Shown here: positions 34,702 through 43,377 of the stretch, piece by piece
Numbering within the stretch: the stretch's first letter is position 1
How the letters are laid out: each line of letters begins with the position of its first letter
Assembly: GCF_010104355.1 (NCBI RefSeq)
Contig: NZ_CP044972.1
Location: forward strand, 4,268,001 to 4,332,000
DNA length: 64,000 bases
Direction: 5' to 3'
DNA from: Hydrogenophaga sp. PBL-H3
GTDB lineage: Bacteria; Pseudomonadota; Gammaproteobacteria; Burkholderiales; Burkholderiaceae_C
Notes under the pieces: generated by a model
Databases searched by the model: none
Seen by the model: only the letters and a program-made list of their open reading frames with translations
What the model was told of the DNA's origin: nothing
Translations under genes and position numbers: made by a program

Positions 34702-35547
34702 TCAGACCGGCGCCACCACGGCGGCCGGCGTCAGCGACTTGCGAAAGCGGTTGAGTTCCTGCACTGTCTTGAAGCTCTGCTCCATCAGCAGGCTCATGTT
34801 GTGCAGGATGCGGTCGACCACGCGGTTCTCCCACACGGCATCGAAATCGATCTGCTTGTCCAGCCAGTGTTCCAGCCACTCCGGGTTGGGCAGGCGGCTC
34901 TGGATGGTGTCTTTGGGGAACAGGTCCTTGTTCACATGCAGGTTGGTCGGGTGCAGGGCCTGTGCGGTGCGGCGGGCACTCGCCATCAGCACGCCCACCT
35001 TGGCAAATGCCACGCGCGCCTCGTCGCCGAACTTGCCGATGGCGCGCTTCATGTAGCGCAGGTAGGCACCACCGTGGCGGGCCTCGTCCTGGCTCAGCGT
35101 GGCGTAGATCTTCTTGATAACCGGCTCCGAATGCCATTCGCTGGCTCGGCGGTACCAATGGTTCAGGCGGATCTCGCCGCAGAAATGCAGCATGAGCGTT
35201 TCCAGCGGCGGGGCCGGATCGAACTCGAATCGGATGTCGTGCAACTCTTGCTCGGTGGGCACTAGTTCGGGCCGGAAGCGGCGCAGGTACTCCATGAGCA
35301 CCAGCGAGTGTTTCTGTTCTTCAAAGAACCAGATCGACATGAAGGCGGAGAAGTCGGAGTCGTCGCGGTTGTCGCGCAGGAACATCTCGGTGGCCGGCAA
35401 CGCGGCCCATTCCGTGATCGCGTTCATCTTGATCGTCTGCGCCTGCTCGTCGGTCAGGGCGTTGGCGTCGAACTGGTCCCAGGGGATGTCCTTGTCCATG
35501 TCCCAGCGCACGGATTCGAGTTGTTTGAAGAGTTCGGGATAGAGCAT
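34702..35547 (-). CDS. Ferritin-like diiron protein (possible desaturase/oxygenase type)
   Basis: The start at 35547 (MLYPELFKQLESVRWDMDKD) has an in-frame ATG eight codons earlier as alternative. The 281-residue helical protein carries two diiron-type motifs, EEQKHSLVL and DEARHGGAYL, and additional Glu residues in NAITEWAALPATEMFL and FCGEIRLNHWYRRA. This matches the EExxH/DExRH pattern of ferritin-like carboxylate-bridged diiron enzymes such as acyl-ACP desaturases or N-oxygenases. The substrate is unknown. It is on the same strand as and 50 bases behind the photolyase gene, so it may belong to the same light-controlled unit, and its proximity to a lipid-modification cassette makes a fatty-acyl substrate conceivable. 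Confidence 0.75.
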   Translation of the reverse strand: MLYPELFKQLESVRWDMDKDIPWDQFDANALTDEQAQTIKMNAITEWAALPATEMFLRDNRDDSDFSAFMSIWFFEEQKHSLVLMEYLRRFRPELVPTEQELHDIRFEFDPAPPLETLMLHFCGEIRLNHWYRRASEWHSEPVIKKIYATLSQDEARHGGAYLRYMKRAIGKFGDEARVAFAKVGVLMASARRTAQALHPTNLHVNKDLFPKDTIQSRLPNPEWLEHWLDKQIDFDAVWENRVVDRILHNMSLLMEQSFKTVQELNRFRKSLTPAAVVAPV

Positions 35548-35597
35548 GGTGGCCTTTCGGTACGGCCGCATTCTATGCGGCAGGTGAGCTGCGGTGC

Positions 35598-37175
35598 TTA
35601 CAAATCACCGAGCCGGGCGAGGGTCAAGGCGGCCTGGTCCCGGATCGCCTGGCGCTCGCTGGCGTCCAGGCGCTGCAGGTTTTTCACCATCAGAGCTGAA
35701 CGCGGATTCGCTGCGAGTTCGGTCTCGTGGCGATCGAGAAAGTTCCAGTAGAGCGTGGTCACGGGGCAAGCCTGTGGGCCGACGCGCTGCGCAGGCTGGT
35801 AGCGGCACCCTTTGCAATGGTCGCTCATGCGGTCGATGTACTGGCCGCTGGCCACATAGGGCTTGCTCGTGAAGCGCCCGCCGTTGGCAAACAGCGCCAT
35901 GCCGGCCACGTTGGGCAGTTCAACCCACTCGATCGCGTCCACGTACACCGCGAGGTACCAGTCGGCAACCTGCTGCGGGTTCACCTCGGCCAGCAGTGCG
36001 AACTGGCCGGTGAGCATGAGGCGCTGGATGTGGTGCGCGTAGCCGTGTTCGAGCGTCTGGCCCACAGCATCCTTCATGCAGGCCAAGTGGGTCTGTGCGC
36101 TCCAGTACCAAGCCGGCAGATCGCGGCGGTGATCGAAGTGGTTGGCGGTCTTCATGCCCGGCATGTCCATCCAGTACACGCCGCGGATGAATTCGCGCCA
36201 GCCCAGCACCTGGCGGATGAATCCCTCCACGCTGGCCAGCGGCAGGCCACGGTCCCGGTGGGCGGCTTCGGCCGCCGCCACCACCTCGCGCGGATCAATG
36301 AGGTGCAGGTTGAGCGCCACCGAGAGCAGCGAGTGCCAGCCAAACGGCGTTCTGGTCCACATGGCGTCCTGGTAGGTGCCGAACATCTCCAGCCGCTCTG
36401 ACACGAAATGCCGCAGCGCCTCGCGCGCCTGCTCGGGCGTGACAGGCCAGGCGAAGCTCTTGAGCTCACCGGGGTGATCGGCAAAGCGCGATCGCACGAG
36501 GTCGAGCACCTCGCGTGTGGTGGCATCGGGCTCGAACTGCGCGGGCGGTGTGATCAGCCCCGGCCCCTGTTTGGGGTAGCTCTTGCGGTTGTCGACGTCG
36601 AAATTCCACTGGCCGCCCACGGGCTGGCCGCCTTCCATGAGCACGCCGTGCTCGCGGCGCATTTCGCGGTAGAAGAACTCCATGCGCCACTCCTTGCGGC
36701 CGCTGGCCCAGCGTGCGAAGCGCTGGCGGCTGCAGAAGAAATGGGTGTCGTCGAACGCGCGCAACGGCACGTTCGCCGTTGCTGCCGTCGCTTCAATGTC
36801 CTGCTGCAATCGCCACTCGCCGGGCTCGCACATCCACAAGGCTTGAGGCCGGAGCTCGTCCAGCACGCGCTGCAGGCGCGCGGGCAGCGTGGCTGTGGCC
36901 GGCTGGTCCAGGGCCGCATCGTCCAAAGCCACGTAGCGCAGGGGCAGGCCCCTGACCAGCAGCGTCTGGCGGAAATGCCGCATGGCCGACAGAAACAGCG
37001 CAATGCGCGCCTTGTGGCTCCACACGTGGCTGGCTTCGCCGGGGGCTTCAATCATGAGCACTGCATCCTGTGCGGGATCGAAACCGGCCAGCGCCGGATT
37101 GCCGAGCCAGAGCTGGTCACCCAGCACCAGCACCAGCCGGCGCAGGGGGGTGGGGAGCGGCAGGGGCGCGCTCAT
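35598..37175 (-). CDS. Cryptochrome/photolyase family protein, FeS-containing (PhrB-like) class
   Basis: A 525-residue protein with an N-terminal photolyase-related domain ([23 protein letters not shown]) and a helical FAD-binding domain ([57 protein letters not shown]). The C-terminal cysteines (HCKGCRY and [16 protein letters not shown]) fit the Fe-S cluster site of bacterial (6-4) photolyases. It is expected to repair UV photoproducts in DNA using blue light. The start overlaps the stop of the DUF2256 gene (ATGA), and that in turn overlaps the regulator gene, so the three are translationally coupled. Confidence 0.93.
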   Translation of the reverse strand: MSAPLPLPTPLRRLVLVLGDQLWLGNPALAGFDPAQDAVLMIEAPGEASHVWSHKARIALFLSAMRHFRQTLLVRGLPLRYVALDDAALDQPATATLPARLQRVLDELRPQALWMCEPGEWRLQQDIEATAATANVPLRAFDDTHFFCSRQRFARWASGRKEWRMEFFYREMRREHGVLMEGGQPVGGQWNFDVDNRKSYPKQGPGLITPPAQFEPDATTREVLDLVRSRFADHPGELKSFAWPVTPEQAREALRHFVSERLEMFGTYQDAMWTRTPFGWHSLLSVALNLHLIDPREVVAAAEAAHRDRGLPLASVEGFIRQVLGWREFIRGVYWMDMPGMKTANHFDHRRDLPAWYWSAQTHLACMKDAVGQTLEHGYAHHIQRLMLTGQFALLAEVNPQQVADWYLAVYVDAIEWVELPNVAGMALFANGGRFTSKPYVASGQYIDRMSDHCKGCRYQPAQRVGPQACPVTTLYWNFLDRHETELAANPRSALMVKNLQRLDASERQAIRDQAALTLARLGDL

Positions 37176-37330
37176 GAAACGTTCTTCCCCGCCTGGGCGC
37201 GGCAGCGGTCGCTGCAGTACTTCACCTGTTCCCAGTTGCGCTCCCACTTCTTGCGCCAGGTCATGGGGCGGCCACAGGCGGCGCAGGGCTTCTGCGGCAG
37301 CGCGGCCTTGTTGCCTTTGAAACCGCTCAT
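37172..37330 (-). CDS. DUF2256 family small zinc-ribbon-like protein
   Basis: A 52-residue protein starting [20 protein letters not shown] and ending [14 protein letters not shown], with paired CxxC-type motifs (CAACG; CSDRC) around a Trp/Lys/Arg-rich core ([16 protein letters not shown]). This is the DUF2256 family, frequently found next to photolyase/cryptochrome genes. Function is unestablished; metal binding is likely from the cysteines. It overlaps both neighbours by four bases, between the B12 photoreceptor regulator and the photolyase. Confidence 0.93.
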   Translation of the reverse strand: MSGFKGNKAALPQKPCAACGRPMTWRKKWERNWEQVKYCSDRCRAQAGKNVS

Positions 37331-38331
37331 GCCACGTCCGCGTGGGCGTGTGCCCGCCAGCGGGCCACACCGATCTGGATGTCTTGCAGGCGCTCCATGG
37401 GGAAAAACCCCGGGGCGGCACCCACGGGCCGGCCACGCTGTGGCTTGTAGAGCGCCGGGCACTGGCCACCGGCCCAGAGCTCCACCTGGGGTGGCAGGCG
37501 CTCGCGCAGCTGGTCAAGCGCAGCGCGCACGTCGCGCGGGTTCTGCGAAGCGGTGAAGCCCAGCGCCACGATGTCGGCGCCGCTCCTGGCGGCAGCGCTC
37601 ACGATGTCGGGCAGCGGCGTCTGCACGCCCAGCGGGACCGTGTGGCAACCCTCCAGCACCATGAAGCATTCGGCCATGAGCAGGCCCAGACCGTGCACTT
37701 CGCCAGGCAGCGTGGTGAGCAGGATGCGCGGTGGCACCGGTGCACGCGCCTGCGCCAGCTGGCCCAGTGCCTGGCGCATCACCGACTGCACAATCTCGGT
37801 GTAGAGGTGCTCCTCAAACACCGCCAGCCGGCCTTCAAGCCAGGCTTGGCCGACCTGCACGTTCATGGGCGCAACGCACTCGGTGATCAGGCGCGCCAGG
37901 CCGCGCTCCAGCAGCATCTGGGCCAGCGCCTGGCGCAGGCCGTGCGCGTCCTGGCAGCGCAGCATCTGCATCCAGTGGTCCATGGCCAAGCCTGCCTCAC
38001 CGGAGGCTGGAGGTGTCGAAGTGGTCTCGGTTGGGCCGCTCGCGGGTTGAATCCGCCCGGCCCGCCGCTGCGTATCCAATGCAACGAGTTCTTCAAGTGA
38101 CAGTGCGACCACCCGCCCGGGCCGATGCCCGGCATCGATGAGACGCCGGATGTGGCGCAGGCGGATCAGTTGGTCGTTGTCGTACTGACGCTCCCCCAGG
38201 GCATCGCGCGCCGGCGTGGGAAAGCCATAGCGCCGCTCCCACACCCGCAGCGTGTCCTTGGACAGGCCCGTGTCGCGTTCGACATCGGCGATCGCGTGCC
38301 AGGCAGGGGTTTCAGAGCTTGAAGTTGTCAT
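37327..38331 (-). CDS. litR: MerR-type regulator with B12-binding domain, CarH/LitR photoreceptor type
   Basis: A 334-residue protein: N-terminal MerR helix-turn-helix ([20 protein letters not shown], residues about 13-32), Pro/Thr linker, a four-helix B12-binding cap (about 115-195) and a Rossmann cobalamin domain. The cap has the Wx9EH light-sensing signature (W164, E174, H175 in [13 protein letters not shown]). The Rossmann part has E211-x-H213-x-x-G216, with His as lower cobalt ligand. CarH and LitR tetramers bound to adenosylcobalamin repress promoters in the dark and dissociate in light. Next to a photolyase, it very likely gives light-inducible repair. An alternative start at 38346 would leave only 28 bases to the divergent gpx gene. 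Confidence 0.92.
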   Translation of the reverse strand: MTTSSSETPAWHAIADVERDTGLSKDTLRVWERRYGFPTPARDALGERQYDNDQLIRLRHIRRLIDAGHRPGRVVALSLEELVALDTQRRAGRIQPASGPTETTSTPPASGEAGLAMDHWMQMLRCQDAHGLRQALAQMLLERGLARLITECVAPMNVQVGQAWLEGRLAVFEEHLYTEIVQSVMRQALGQLAQARAPVPPRILLTTLPGEVHGLGLLMAECFMVLEGCHTVPLGVQTPLPDIVSAAARSGADIVALGFTASQNPRDVRAALDQLRERLPPQVELWAGGQCPALYKPQRGRPVGAAPGFFPMERLQDIQIGVARWRAHAHADVA

Positions 38332-38374
38332 GGACAAATGATCCAATGTTTCGCCAGATTATGGAGTTTTTGTC
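38332..38374. promoter_or_regulatory. Short divergent promoter region, litR / glutathione peroxidase
   Basis: Only 43 bases lie between the divergent start codons. They are AT-rich compared with the surroundings and contain CATAAT on the minus strand (38364-38359). The region is the natural place for LitR operators, though promoter elements may extend into both coding regions. I found no clear palindrome by eye. Confidence 0.35.
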
Positions 38375-38995
38375 ATGAATAGAGTGCTTGTCCACGGCAA
38401 TGTCCGTTTCTCCCAGCAACTGGTCACGTTGTGCCTGGCCGCCAGTGGCTGGCTGTTGAGCCCGGTGGCGCAGGCGCAGGCATTGACGCCAGCGGCCACC
38501 AGCACCGCCTGTCCGGCGCTGCTGCAGCACCGCTTTGATCGTCTGCAGGACGAAAAGCCGCAGTCACTGTGCCAGTACAGCGGGCAGGTGGTGCTGGTGG
38601 TCAACACCGCGAGCTTCTGCGGCTTCACCAGCCAATACGAAAGTCTGGAGGCGCTGTACGCCAGGTACAAGCCGCAGGGGCTGGTGGTGCTGGGCTTTCC
38701 GGCCAACGACTTCGGCCGCCAGGAGCCGGGCAACAACCAGGCGATTGCCGACTTCTGCGAGAACACCTTCGGCGTGAAATTCCCGATGTTCAGCAAGACC
38801 AGCGTGATCGGGCGTGAAGCCAATCCACTGTTCAAGCAGCTGGCGCAAAAGACCGGCGAGAGCCCGCAGTGGAACTTCCACAAGTACCTGATCGGGCGAG
38901 ACGGGCAGGCCGTTCGCAGCTACCCGAGCGCGCTCGACCCCAAAAACCCTGCCTTCATCAAGGATATCGAGCGATTTTTGTCCACCAAATCGTGA
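38375..38995 (+). CDS. Glutathione/thioredoxin peroxidase family protein, exported
   Basis: A 206-residue protein with a signal peptide (QQLVTLCLAASGWLLSPVAQ, then AQA). The fold motifs are VVNTASFCGFTSQYESLEAL (peroxidatic Cys), LGFPANDFGRQEPGNN (Gln) and SPQWNFHKYLIGRDG (Trp, Asn), completing the Cys-Gln-Trp-Asn tetrad. It would reduce hydroperoxides, probably lipid peroxides, in the periplasm. GGAG stands 8 bases before the ATG. Its position opposite the light-sensing regulator suggests light or oxidative control. A short inverted repeat (GTGAC...GTCAC) follows the stop codon. Confidence 0.92.
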   Translation: MNRVLVHGNVRFSQQLVTLCLAASGWLLSPVAQAQALTPAATSTACPALLQHRFDRLQDEKPQSLCQYSGQVVLVVNTASFCGFTSQYESLEALYARYKPQGLVVLGFPANDFGRQEPGNNQAIADFCENTFGVKFPMFSKTSVIGREANPLFKQLAQKTGESPQWNFHKYLIGRDGQAVRSYPSALDPKNPAFIKDIERFLSTKS

Positions 38996-39310
38996 CCGCT
39001 CAGTCACAATAAAACCGTTCAGTCTATTTTGCCCAACACGACCACCATGTCAGCCCCAGATTCCGACCTGAAAAGCCCACCCAAAGGGACCGCGTGGAAC
39101 TTTCTGGCGTCCGTTTTTCTCTCAGCCTTCAGGTCGGTTCAAGGGCTGACCACCGAATTCCGTTTTGCACTGCGAAGCCTGCCAGGTCCCCGCGATCCGG
39201 CTGTAATCCCGAGGCGCTTCTCTTCCTCCTCCCTCCCTCCCTTGTTCGTTTCGGGGCGCTTCGCAGTCTTTTGTATCCCCGCCGCCGCCGGCGTGCACTG
39301 AGGTCCGACC
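38996..39310 (+). other. 315-base interval without a convincing gene, upstream of the lipid cassette
   Basis: It contains a reading frame of up to 90 codons from 39029 (or 39047), but its product (Ser/Pro/Phe-rich, ending FCIPAAAGVH) resembles nothing I know and has atypical codon use. A perfect 10-base inverted repeat CCGACCTGAA (39063-39072) / TTCAGGTCGG (39128-39137) lies inside. The interval should hold the promoter of the eight-gene cassette that begins at 39311; I could not assign sigma-factor elements with confidence. Confidence 0.4.
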
Positions 39311-40732
39311 ATGTACACGGACCCCCATAGCGCCCCGGCCGGCCACACACCCACCACCACCCACCCGCCTCGCGTGGCCATCGTCGGCTCCGGAATTTCC
39401 GGGCTGGCCGCCGCCCACACCCTGCACGGCCTGGCCGACATCACGCTTTTTGAGGCGGGCGACTACTTCGGCGGCCACACCCACACGGTCGACATGACCC
39501 TGCCCAACGCGCAGGGCGTGGCCACCACCTTCGGGGTGGACACCGGTTTCCTGGTGCTCAACGAGCGCACCTACCCCAACTTGCTGGCGCTGTTTGCCCA
39601 GCTTGAGGTACCGATCGCCAAGTCGGACATGTCGTTTTCGGTGCAGGCCCCCGGCGCAGCACCCGGCGGCGGCCCTCTGGAATGGAGCGGCTGCAACCTC
39701 TCCACCGTGTTTGCCCAGCGCCGCAACCTGGTCAACCCGCGCTTCCTGCGCATGCTGGCCGACATCGTGCGCTTCAACCGCATCACGACCCGGCTGGCCG
39801 AGCAGGGCGAAGACCTGCGCGACAACAGCCCGCTGCTGCAACCGCTGGGCGACTTCCTCAAGGCGCAGGGTTTTTCCGACGAGTTCCGCGACTGGTATTT
39901 CCTGCCCATGATGGGCTGCATCTGGAGCTGCCCGACCGACCAGATGCTGGCCTTCCCGGTGGCCACGATGGTCCGCTTCTGCCATAACCACGGCTTGATC
40001 CAGGTGACCAACCGGCCGCAGTGGTACACGGTGGACGGTGGCGCTCGCCAGTACGTGGACAAGATCACCGCCCGCATCACCGACAAGCGCCTGTCCACCC
40101 CGGTGCAGCGGGTGCTGCGCGACGGCCAGGGTGTGCGCGTGGTCAGCGACGGCCGCGTCGAGCGCTTTGATGCCATCGTGCTGGCCTGCCACAGCGACCA
40201 GGCCTTGCGCCTGCTCGGTGGTGAAGCCTCAGCTGACGAGCGAGAGGTGCTCGGCGCCATCCGCTACCAGCCCAACCGCGCCGTGCTGCACACCGACGCC
40301 TCGGTGCTTCCCCGGAGCGAGCGCGCCTGGGCCGCCTGGAACTACGAACGTGCGCCCAGCCAAGGCGTGGAGTCCGCCCAGGTCTGCCTGCACTACCTGC
40401 TCAACCGCCTGCAGCCGCTGCCTGTAGCGCAGCCGGTGGTGGTGTCGCTCAATCCCCAGCGCGAGATCGCTGCGAAACACGTGGTGGGCGAGTACGCCTA
40501 CGACCACCCGGTGTTTGACCTGGCCGCCATCCGCGCGCAGGCCCGCGTGCCGGCCCTGCAAGGCCAGCTCAACACGTACTTTGCAGGCGCGTGGACCGGC
40601 TACGGCTTCCATGAAGACGGCTTGAAATCGGGTTTACACGCGGCGCGTGCGCTGATCGATGCGCACCACCTGGTTCCCGTGACCCGGGGTACCGATGCTC
40701 AGCGCGCCGCGTTGCCCGGGGTGTTTGCGTGA
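39311..40732 (+). CDS. FAD-dependent oxidoreductase (amine oxidase/desaturase-like fold)
   Basis: A 473-residue flavoprotein. The dinucleotide-binding motif VAIVGSGISGLAAAHTLHG lies at residues about 22-40, followed by the family stretch LFEAGDYFGGHTHTVDM and FGVDTGFLVLNERTYPNLL. The C-terminus (NTYFAGAWTGYGFHEDGLKS) closes the FAD site. Relatives are annotated as NAD/FAD-binding proteins and always neighbour DUF1365 and CFA-synthase-like genes. Desaturation or oxidation of membrane fatty acids is suspected from that context, not shown by this sequence. It is the first gene of a coupled operon; the next start overlaps its stop (GTGA). Confidence 0.9.
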   Translation: MYTDPHSAPAGHTPTTTHPPRVAIVGSGISGLAAAHTLHGLADITLFEAGDYFGGHTHTVDMTLPNAQGVATTFGVDTGFLVLNERTYPNLLALFAQLEVPIAKSDMSFSVQAPGAAPGGGPLEWSGCNLSTVFAQRRNLVNPRFLRMLADIVRFNRITTRLAEQGEDLRDNSPLLQPLGDFLKAQGFSDEFRDWYFLPMMGCIWSCPTDQMLAFPVATMVRFCHNHGLIQVTNRPQWYTVDGGARQYVDKITARITDKRLSTPVQRVLRDGQGVRVVSDGRVERFDAIVLACHSDQALRLLGGEASADEREVLGAIRYQPNRAVLHTDASVLPRSERAWAAWNYERAPSQGVESAQVCLHYLLNRLQPLPVAQPVVVSLNPQREIAAKHVVGEYAYDHPVFDLAAIRAQARVPALQGQLNTYFAGAWTGYGFHEDGLKSGLHAARALIDAHHLVPVTRGTDAQRAALPGVFA

Positions 40733-41565
40733 ACACCGCGCCGGTCGCGCAGATCGGCTTTGGCCAGGTGCGTCACACCCGGCACCGCCCACAACGCAAC
40801 GCCTTCGCCTACCCCACCTATTTCCTGATGCTGCCCATGCGCAGCCTGCGCAGCCAGGGTCCCGGCGCGCTGGCGCGCAACCGTGGCGCAGCACTCAGCT
40901 TTCACGACGCCGACCACGGCGACGGCCGCGCGGACAGCCTGCAATGGCTCGACGAGTTGCTGCAGCAGCACGGCATTCTTGATGCGCAGGGCGAGGTGTG
41001 GCTGCACACCTACCCGCGGGTGCTCGGCTACACCTTCAAGCCGGTGAGCTTCTGGTATTGCCACCGCGCCGACGGCAGCTTGCGCGCGGTGCTGGCCGAG
41101 GTGAACAACACCTTTGGTGAGCGCCACTGCTACCTGCTCGATGCACCGCGCTACGGCCAGCCCTGTGAAGCCACCAAGGTGTTCCATGTGTCTCCGTTCT
41201 GCCCGGTGCGCGGGCGCTACCGCTTTGTCTTCATGCGCGCCGAGAGCACCACGCACCACGCCTGGCCCCGAACCGTGGCCCGCATCGACTACTTTGACGA
41301 CGCCGGCGGCGACGCCGGCGGCCAACCCTTGCTCAACACCAGCGTGAGCGGCGATCTGCAACCGCTGAATGCGCGCAGCCTGCGCCGCGCGCTGTGGACT
41401 TACCCCGCCATGACCTTCGGCGTCATGGCCCGCATCCACTGGCAGGCCGTGCGCCTGTGGATCAAGCGCGCTCCCTTTTTCCGCCAGCCGCCCGCACCGG
41501 GCGAATTTGTCTCGGCAGCAACCCTGCCCGCGACTTCCGTGAACGCCGAACACAGCCATCCATGA
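40729..41565 (+). CDS. DUF1365 domain-containing protein
   Basis: A 278-residue protein with a GTG start overlapping the previous stop. Marks of DUF1365 are GQVRHTRHRPQRNAFAYPTY near the N-terminus, VWLHTYPRVLGYTFKPVSFW, VLAEVNNTFGERHCYLL and FHVSPFCPVRGRYRF. The function is unestablished; it consistently accompanies FAD oxidoreductase and CFA-synthase-like genes, so a role in modification of acyl chains is inferred. The stop overlaps the next ATG (ATGA). Confidence 0.92.
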   Translation: MNTAPVAQIGFGQVRHTRHRPQRNAFAYPTYFLMLPMRSLRSQGPGALARNRGAALSFHDADHGDGRADSLQWLDELLQQHGILDAQGEVWLHTYPRVLGYTFKPVSFWYCHRADGSLRAVLAEVNNTFGERHCYLLDAPRYGQPCEATKVFHVSPFCPVRGRYRFVFMRAESTTHHAWPRTVARIDYFDDAGGDAGGQPLLNTSVSGDLQPLNARSLRRALWTYPAMTFGVMARIHWQAVRLWIKRAPFFRQPPAPGEFVSAATLPATSVNAEHSHP

Positions 41566-42791
41566 ACAGCACCACCGCCTCCACCAGCCCCGCCGGGTTT
41601 TCGCTGCCACGCAACGCCCCTGCGGCTGCGCGCACTACGCTGCAGCTGCTGCAGCGCCTGGTGCACGGCAGCCTCACGCTGCAACTGCCCGACGGCTCGG
41701 TGCAGCGCTTCGGCCAGGCCGACGGCCCCCACGCGAGCATGAAGCTCAACAACTGGGCCGTGTGCTCGGCCTCGCTCAAGTCGGGTGACATCGGTTTTGC
41801 CGAGACCTATATCGCTGGCGACTGGACCACCTCCAACCTGCCGGCGCTGCTCTCGCTGCTGGTGGCCAACCGGCGCGAGGTCGAAGACGTGATCTACGGC
41901 TCGTGGCTGGGCCGCTTTGCCTACCGCATCAAGCACCTGCTCAATCGCAACAGCAAGACCAACAGCCGCAAGAACATCCACGCGCACTACGACCTGGGCA
42001 ACGCGTTCTACGGCCTGTGGCTGGACGACACGATGAACTACTCGTCGGCCTGGTTCGAGACGCCCGAGCAGACCATGGAAGCCGCGCAACACGCCAAGGT
42101 GCGCCGCGCGCTGCGCATGACCGACGTGAAGCCCGGCGACCGCGTGCTGGAAATCGGCTGTGGCTGGGGCGCGCTGGCCGAGAAGGCGACCACCGAGTTC
42201 GACGCCCACATCACCGGCGTCACGCTGTCCACCGAACAACTCGAATTTGCGAACGGGCGCATGCAGCGCATCGGTCGCGCGGACCGCGCCGATCTCCGCC
42301 TGCAAGACTACCGCGACATCAACGACGCGCCGTTCGACGCGATCTGCTCGATCGAGATGGTGGAGGCCGTGGGGCGCGAGTACTGGCCCACCTACTTCCA
42401 TACGGTGTCGCGCCTGCTCAAGCCGGGTGGCAAGGCCTGCGTGCAAAGCATCGTGATCGACGACGCGCACTTCGAGCGCTACATCAAGGGCACCGACTTC
42501 ATCCAGCAATACGTGTTCCCCGGCGGTTGCCTGCCGTGTCCGAGCGAATTCCGAGCGCAGGCAGCCAAGGCAGGCCTGGAGGTGGTGGACGAATTCGCCT
42601 TCGGCCTGGACTACGCGCGCACACTGGCCCTCTGGCGCGAACGCTTCCTGCACGAGCAGGAGCGCGTGTTGCAGCTCGGCTTCGACCAGCGCTTCCTGCG
42701 CATCTGGGAGTTCTACCTGGCGTACTGTGAAGCTGCGTTCGAGCAGGGCAACACCGACGTGGTCCAGTACACCTTGCGCAAACCCGCCTGA
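41562..42791 (+). CDS. Cyclopropane-fatty-acyl-phospholipid synthase family methyltransferase
   Basis: A 409-residue SAM-dependent methyltransferase. The CFA signature HAHYDLGNAFYGLWLDDTMN leads into motif I VLEIGCGWGALAEKA (about 195-209), then CSIEMVEAVGREYWPTYF and QQYVFPGGCLPCPSEF. Compared with E. coli Cfa, the Cys of the YSC motif is Ser here (Y160-S161-S162), and the His of LLHTIG is Gln (CVQSIV), so two residues around the bicarbonate site differ. It will methylate unsaturated acyl chains of membrane phospholipids, but the product may not be a cyclopropane ring. Translational coupling with DUF1365 supports a joint pathway. Confidence 0.9.
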   Translation: MNSTTASTSPAGFSLPRNAPAAARTTLQLLQRLVHGSLTLQLPDGSVQRFGQADGPHASMKLNNWAVCSASLKSGDIGFAETYIAGDWTTSNLPALLSLLVANRREVEDVIYGSWLGRFAYRIKHLLNRNSKTNSRKNIHAHYDLGNAFYGLWLDDTMNYSSAWFETPEQTMEAAQHAKVRRALRMTDVKPGDRVLEIGCGWGALAEKATTEFDAHITGVTLSTEQLEFANGRMQRIGRADRADLRLQDYRDINDAPFDAICSIEMVEAVGREYWPTYFHTVSRLLKPGGKACVQSIVIDDAHFERYIKGTDFIQQYVFPGGCLPCPSEFRAQAAKAGLEVVDEFAFGLDYARTLALWRERFLHEQERVLQLGFDQRFLRIWEFYLAYCEAAFEQGNTDVVQYTLRKPA

Positions 42792-42801
42792 GGGTGATGC
42801 C

Positions 42802-43377
42802 GTGAACCGCCCTGTCTTGCACACCGTCTCTGCTGCCCTCGTGCTGGCGGTCGGCTGCATGAACCTGCTGCCGGCAAACGCGCAGGCGACAGCGCCCGAA
42901 CCGACACTGAGTGCGGCCTTGCAAGACAAGACCCCGGTGGGCAAGGCACGCCTGCGTTACTGGGGCTTCGACGTGTACGACGCCAGCCTCTGGGCGCTGC
43001 CGGGTTTCGACGCGCGCCAGTTCGAGAGCCAGCGCTTCGGCCTGGAGCTGGCCTACCTGCGCGACTTCAAGGGCGCCGACATCGCCGAACGCTCGATCGA
43101 CGAAATGAAAGGCCTGGCCGCCATCGAGCCGGCCCAGGCCACGCGCTGGACGCAGGCCATGAGCAAGCTTTTCCCCGACGTGAAGCGCGGCGACCGCATC
43201 ACCGGTGTGCACGTGCCCGGCAGCGGTGCGCGTTTTTATCTGAACGGCAAACTGCTCGGCGAGGTAGCGGACGACGCCTTCTCGCGCCTCTTCTTCGGCA
43301 TCTGGCTTTCAACCAAGACCTCGCAGCCGCGCATGCGCGAGACGCTGATCCAGGGCATTGCCGGAACAACGCGATGA
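42802..43377 (+). CDS. Chalcone isomerase-like periplasmic protein
   Basis: The GTG start at 42802 has GAGGGTGA just upstream and leads directly into a signal peptide (LHTVSAALVLAVGCMNLLPA, then NAQA). The 191-residue protein has the chalcone-isomerase-like fold pattern: KARLRYWGFDVYDASLWALP, FGLELAYLRDFKGADIAERS, ITGVHVPGSGARFYLNGKLL and FFGIWLSTKTSQPRMRETLI. Bacterial members do not act on flavonoids as far as is known and may bind fatty acids, which suits this lipid cassette. Its stop overlaps the next ATG. Confidence 0.87.
   Translation: MNRPVLHTVSAALVLAVGCMNLLPANAQATAPEPTLSAALQDKTPVGKARLRYWGFDVYDASLWALPGFDARQFESQRFGLELAYLRDFKGADIAERSIDEMKGLAAIEPAQATRWTQAMSKLFPDVKRGDRITGVHVPGSGARFYLNGKLLGEVADDAFSRLFFGIWLSTKTSQPRMRETLIQGIAGTTR

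Noticed and set aside
39029..39301. Possible 90-codon gene upstream of the FAD oxidoreductase
   Set aside because: No ribosome-binding site, no family resemblance and atypical codon use; kept only as a note on the interval.
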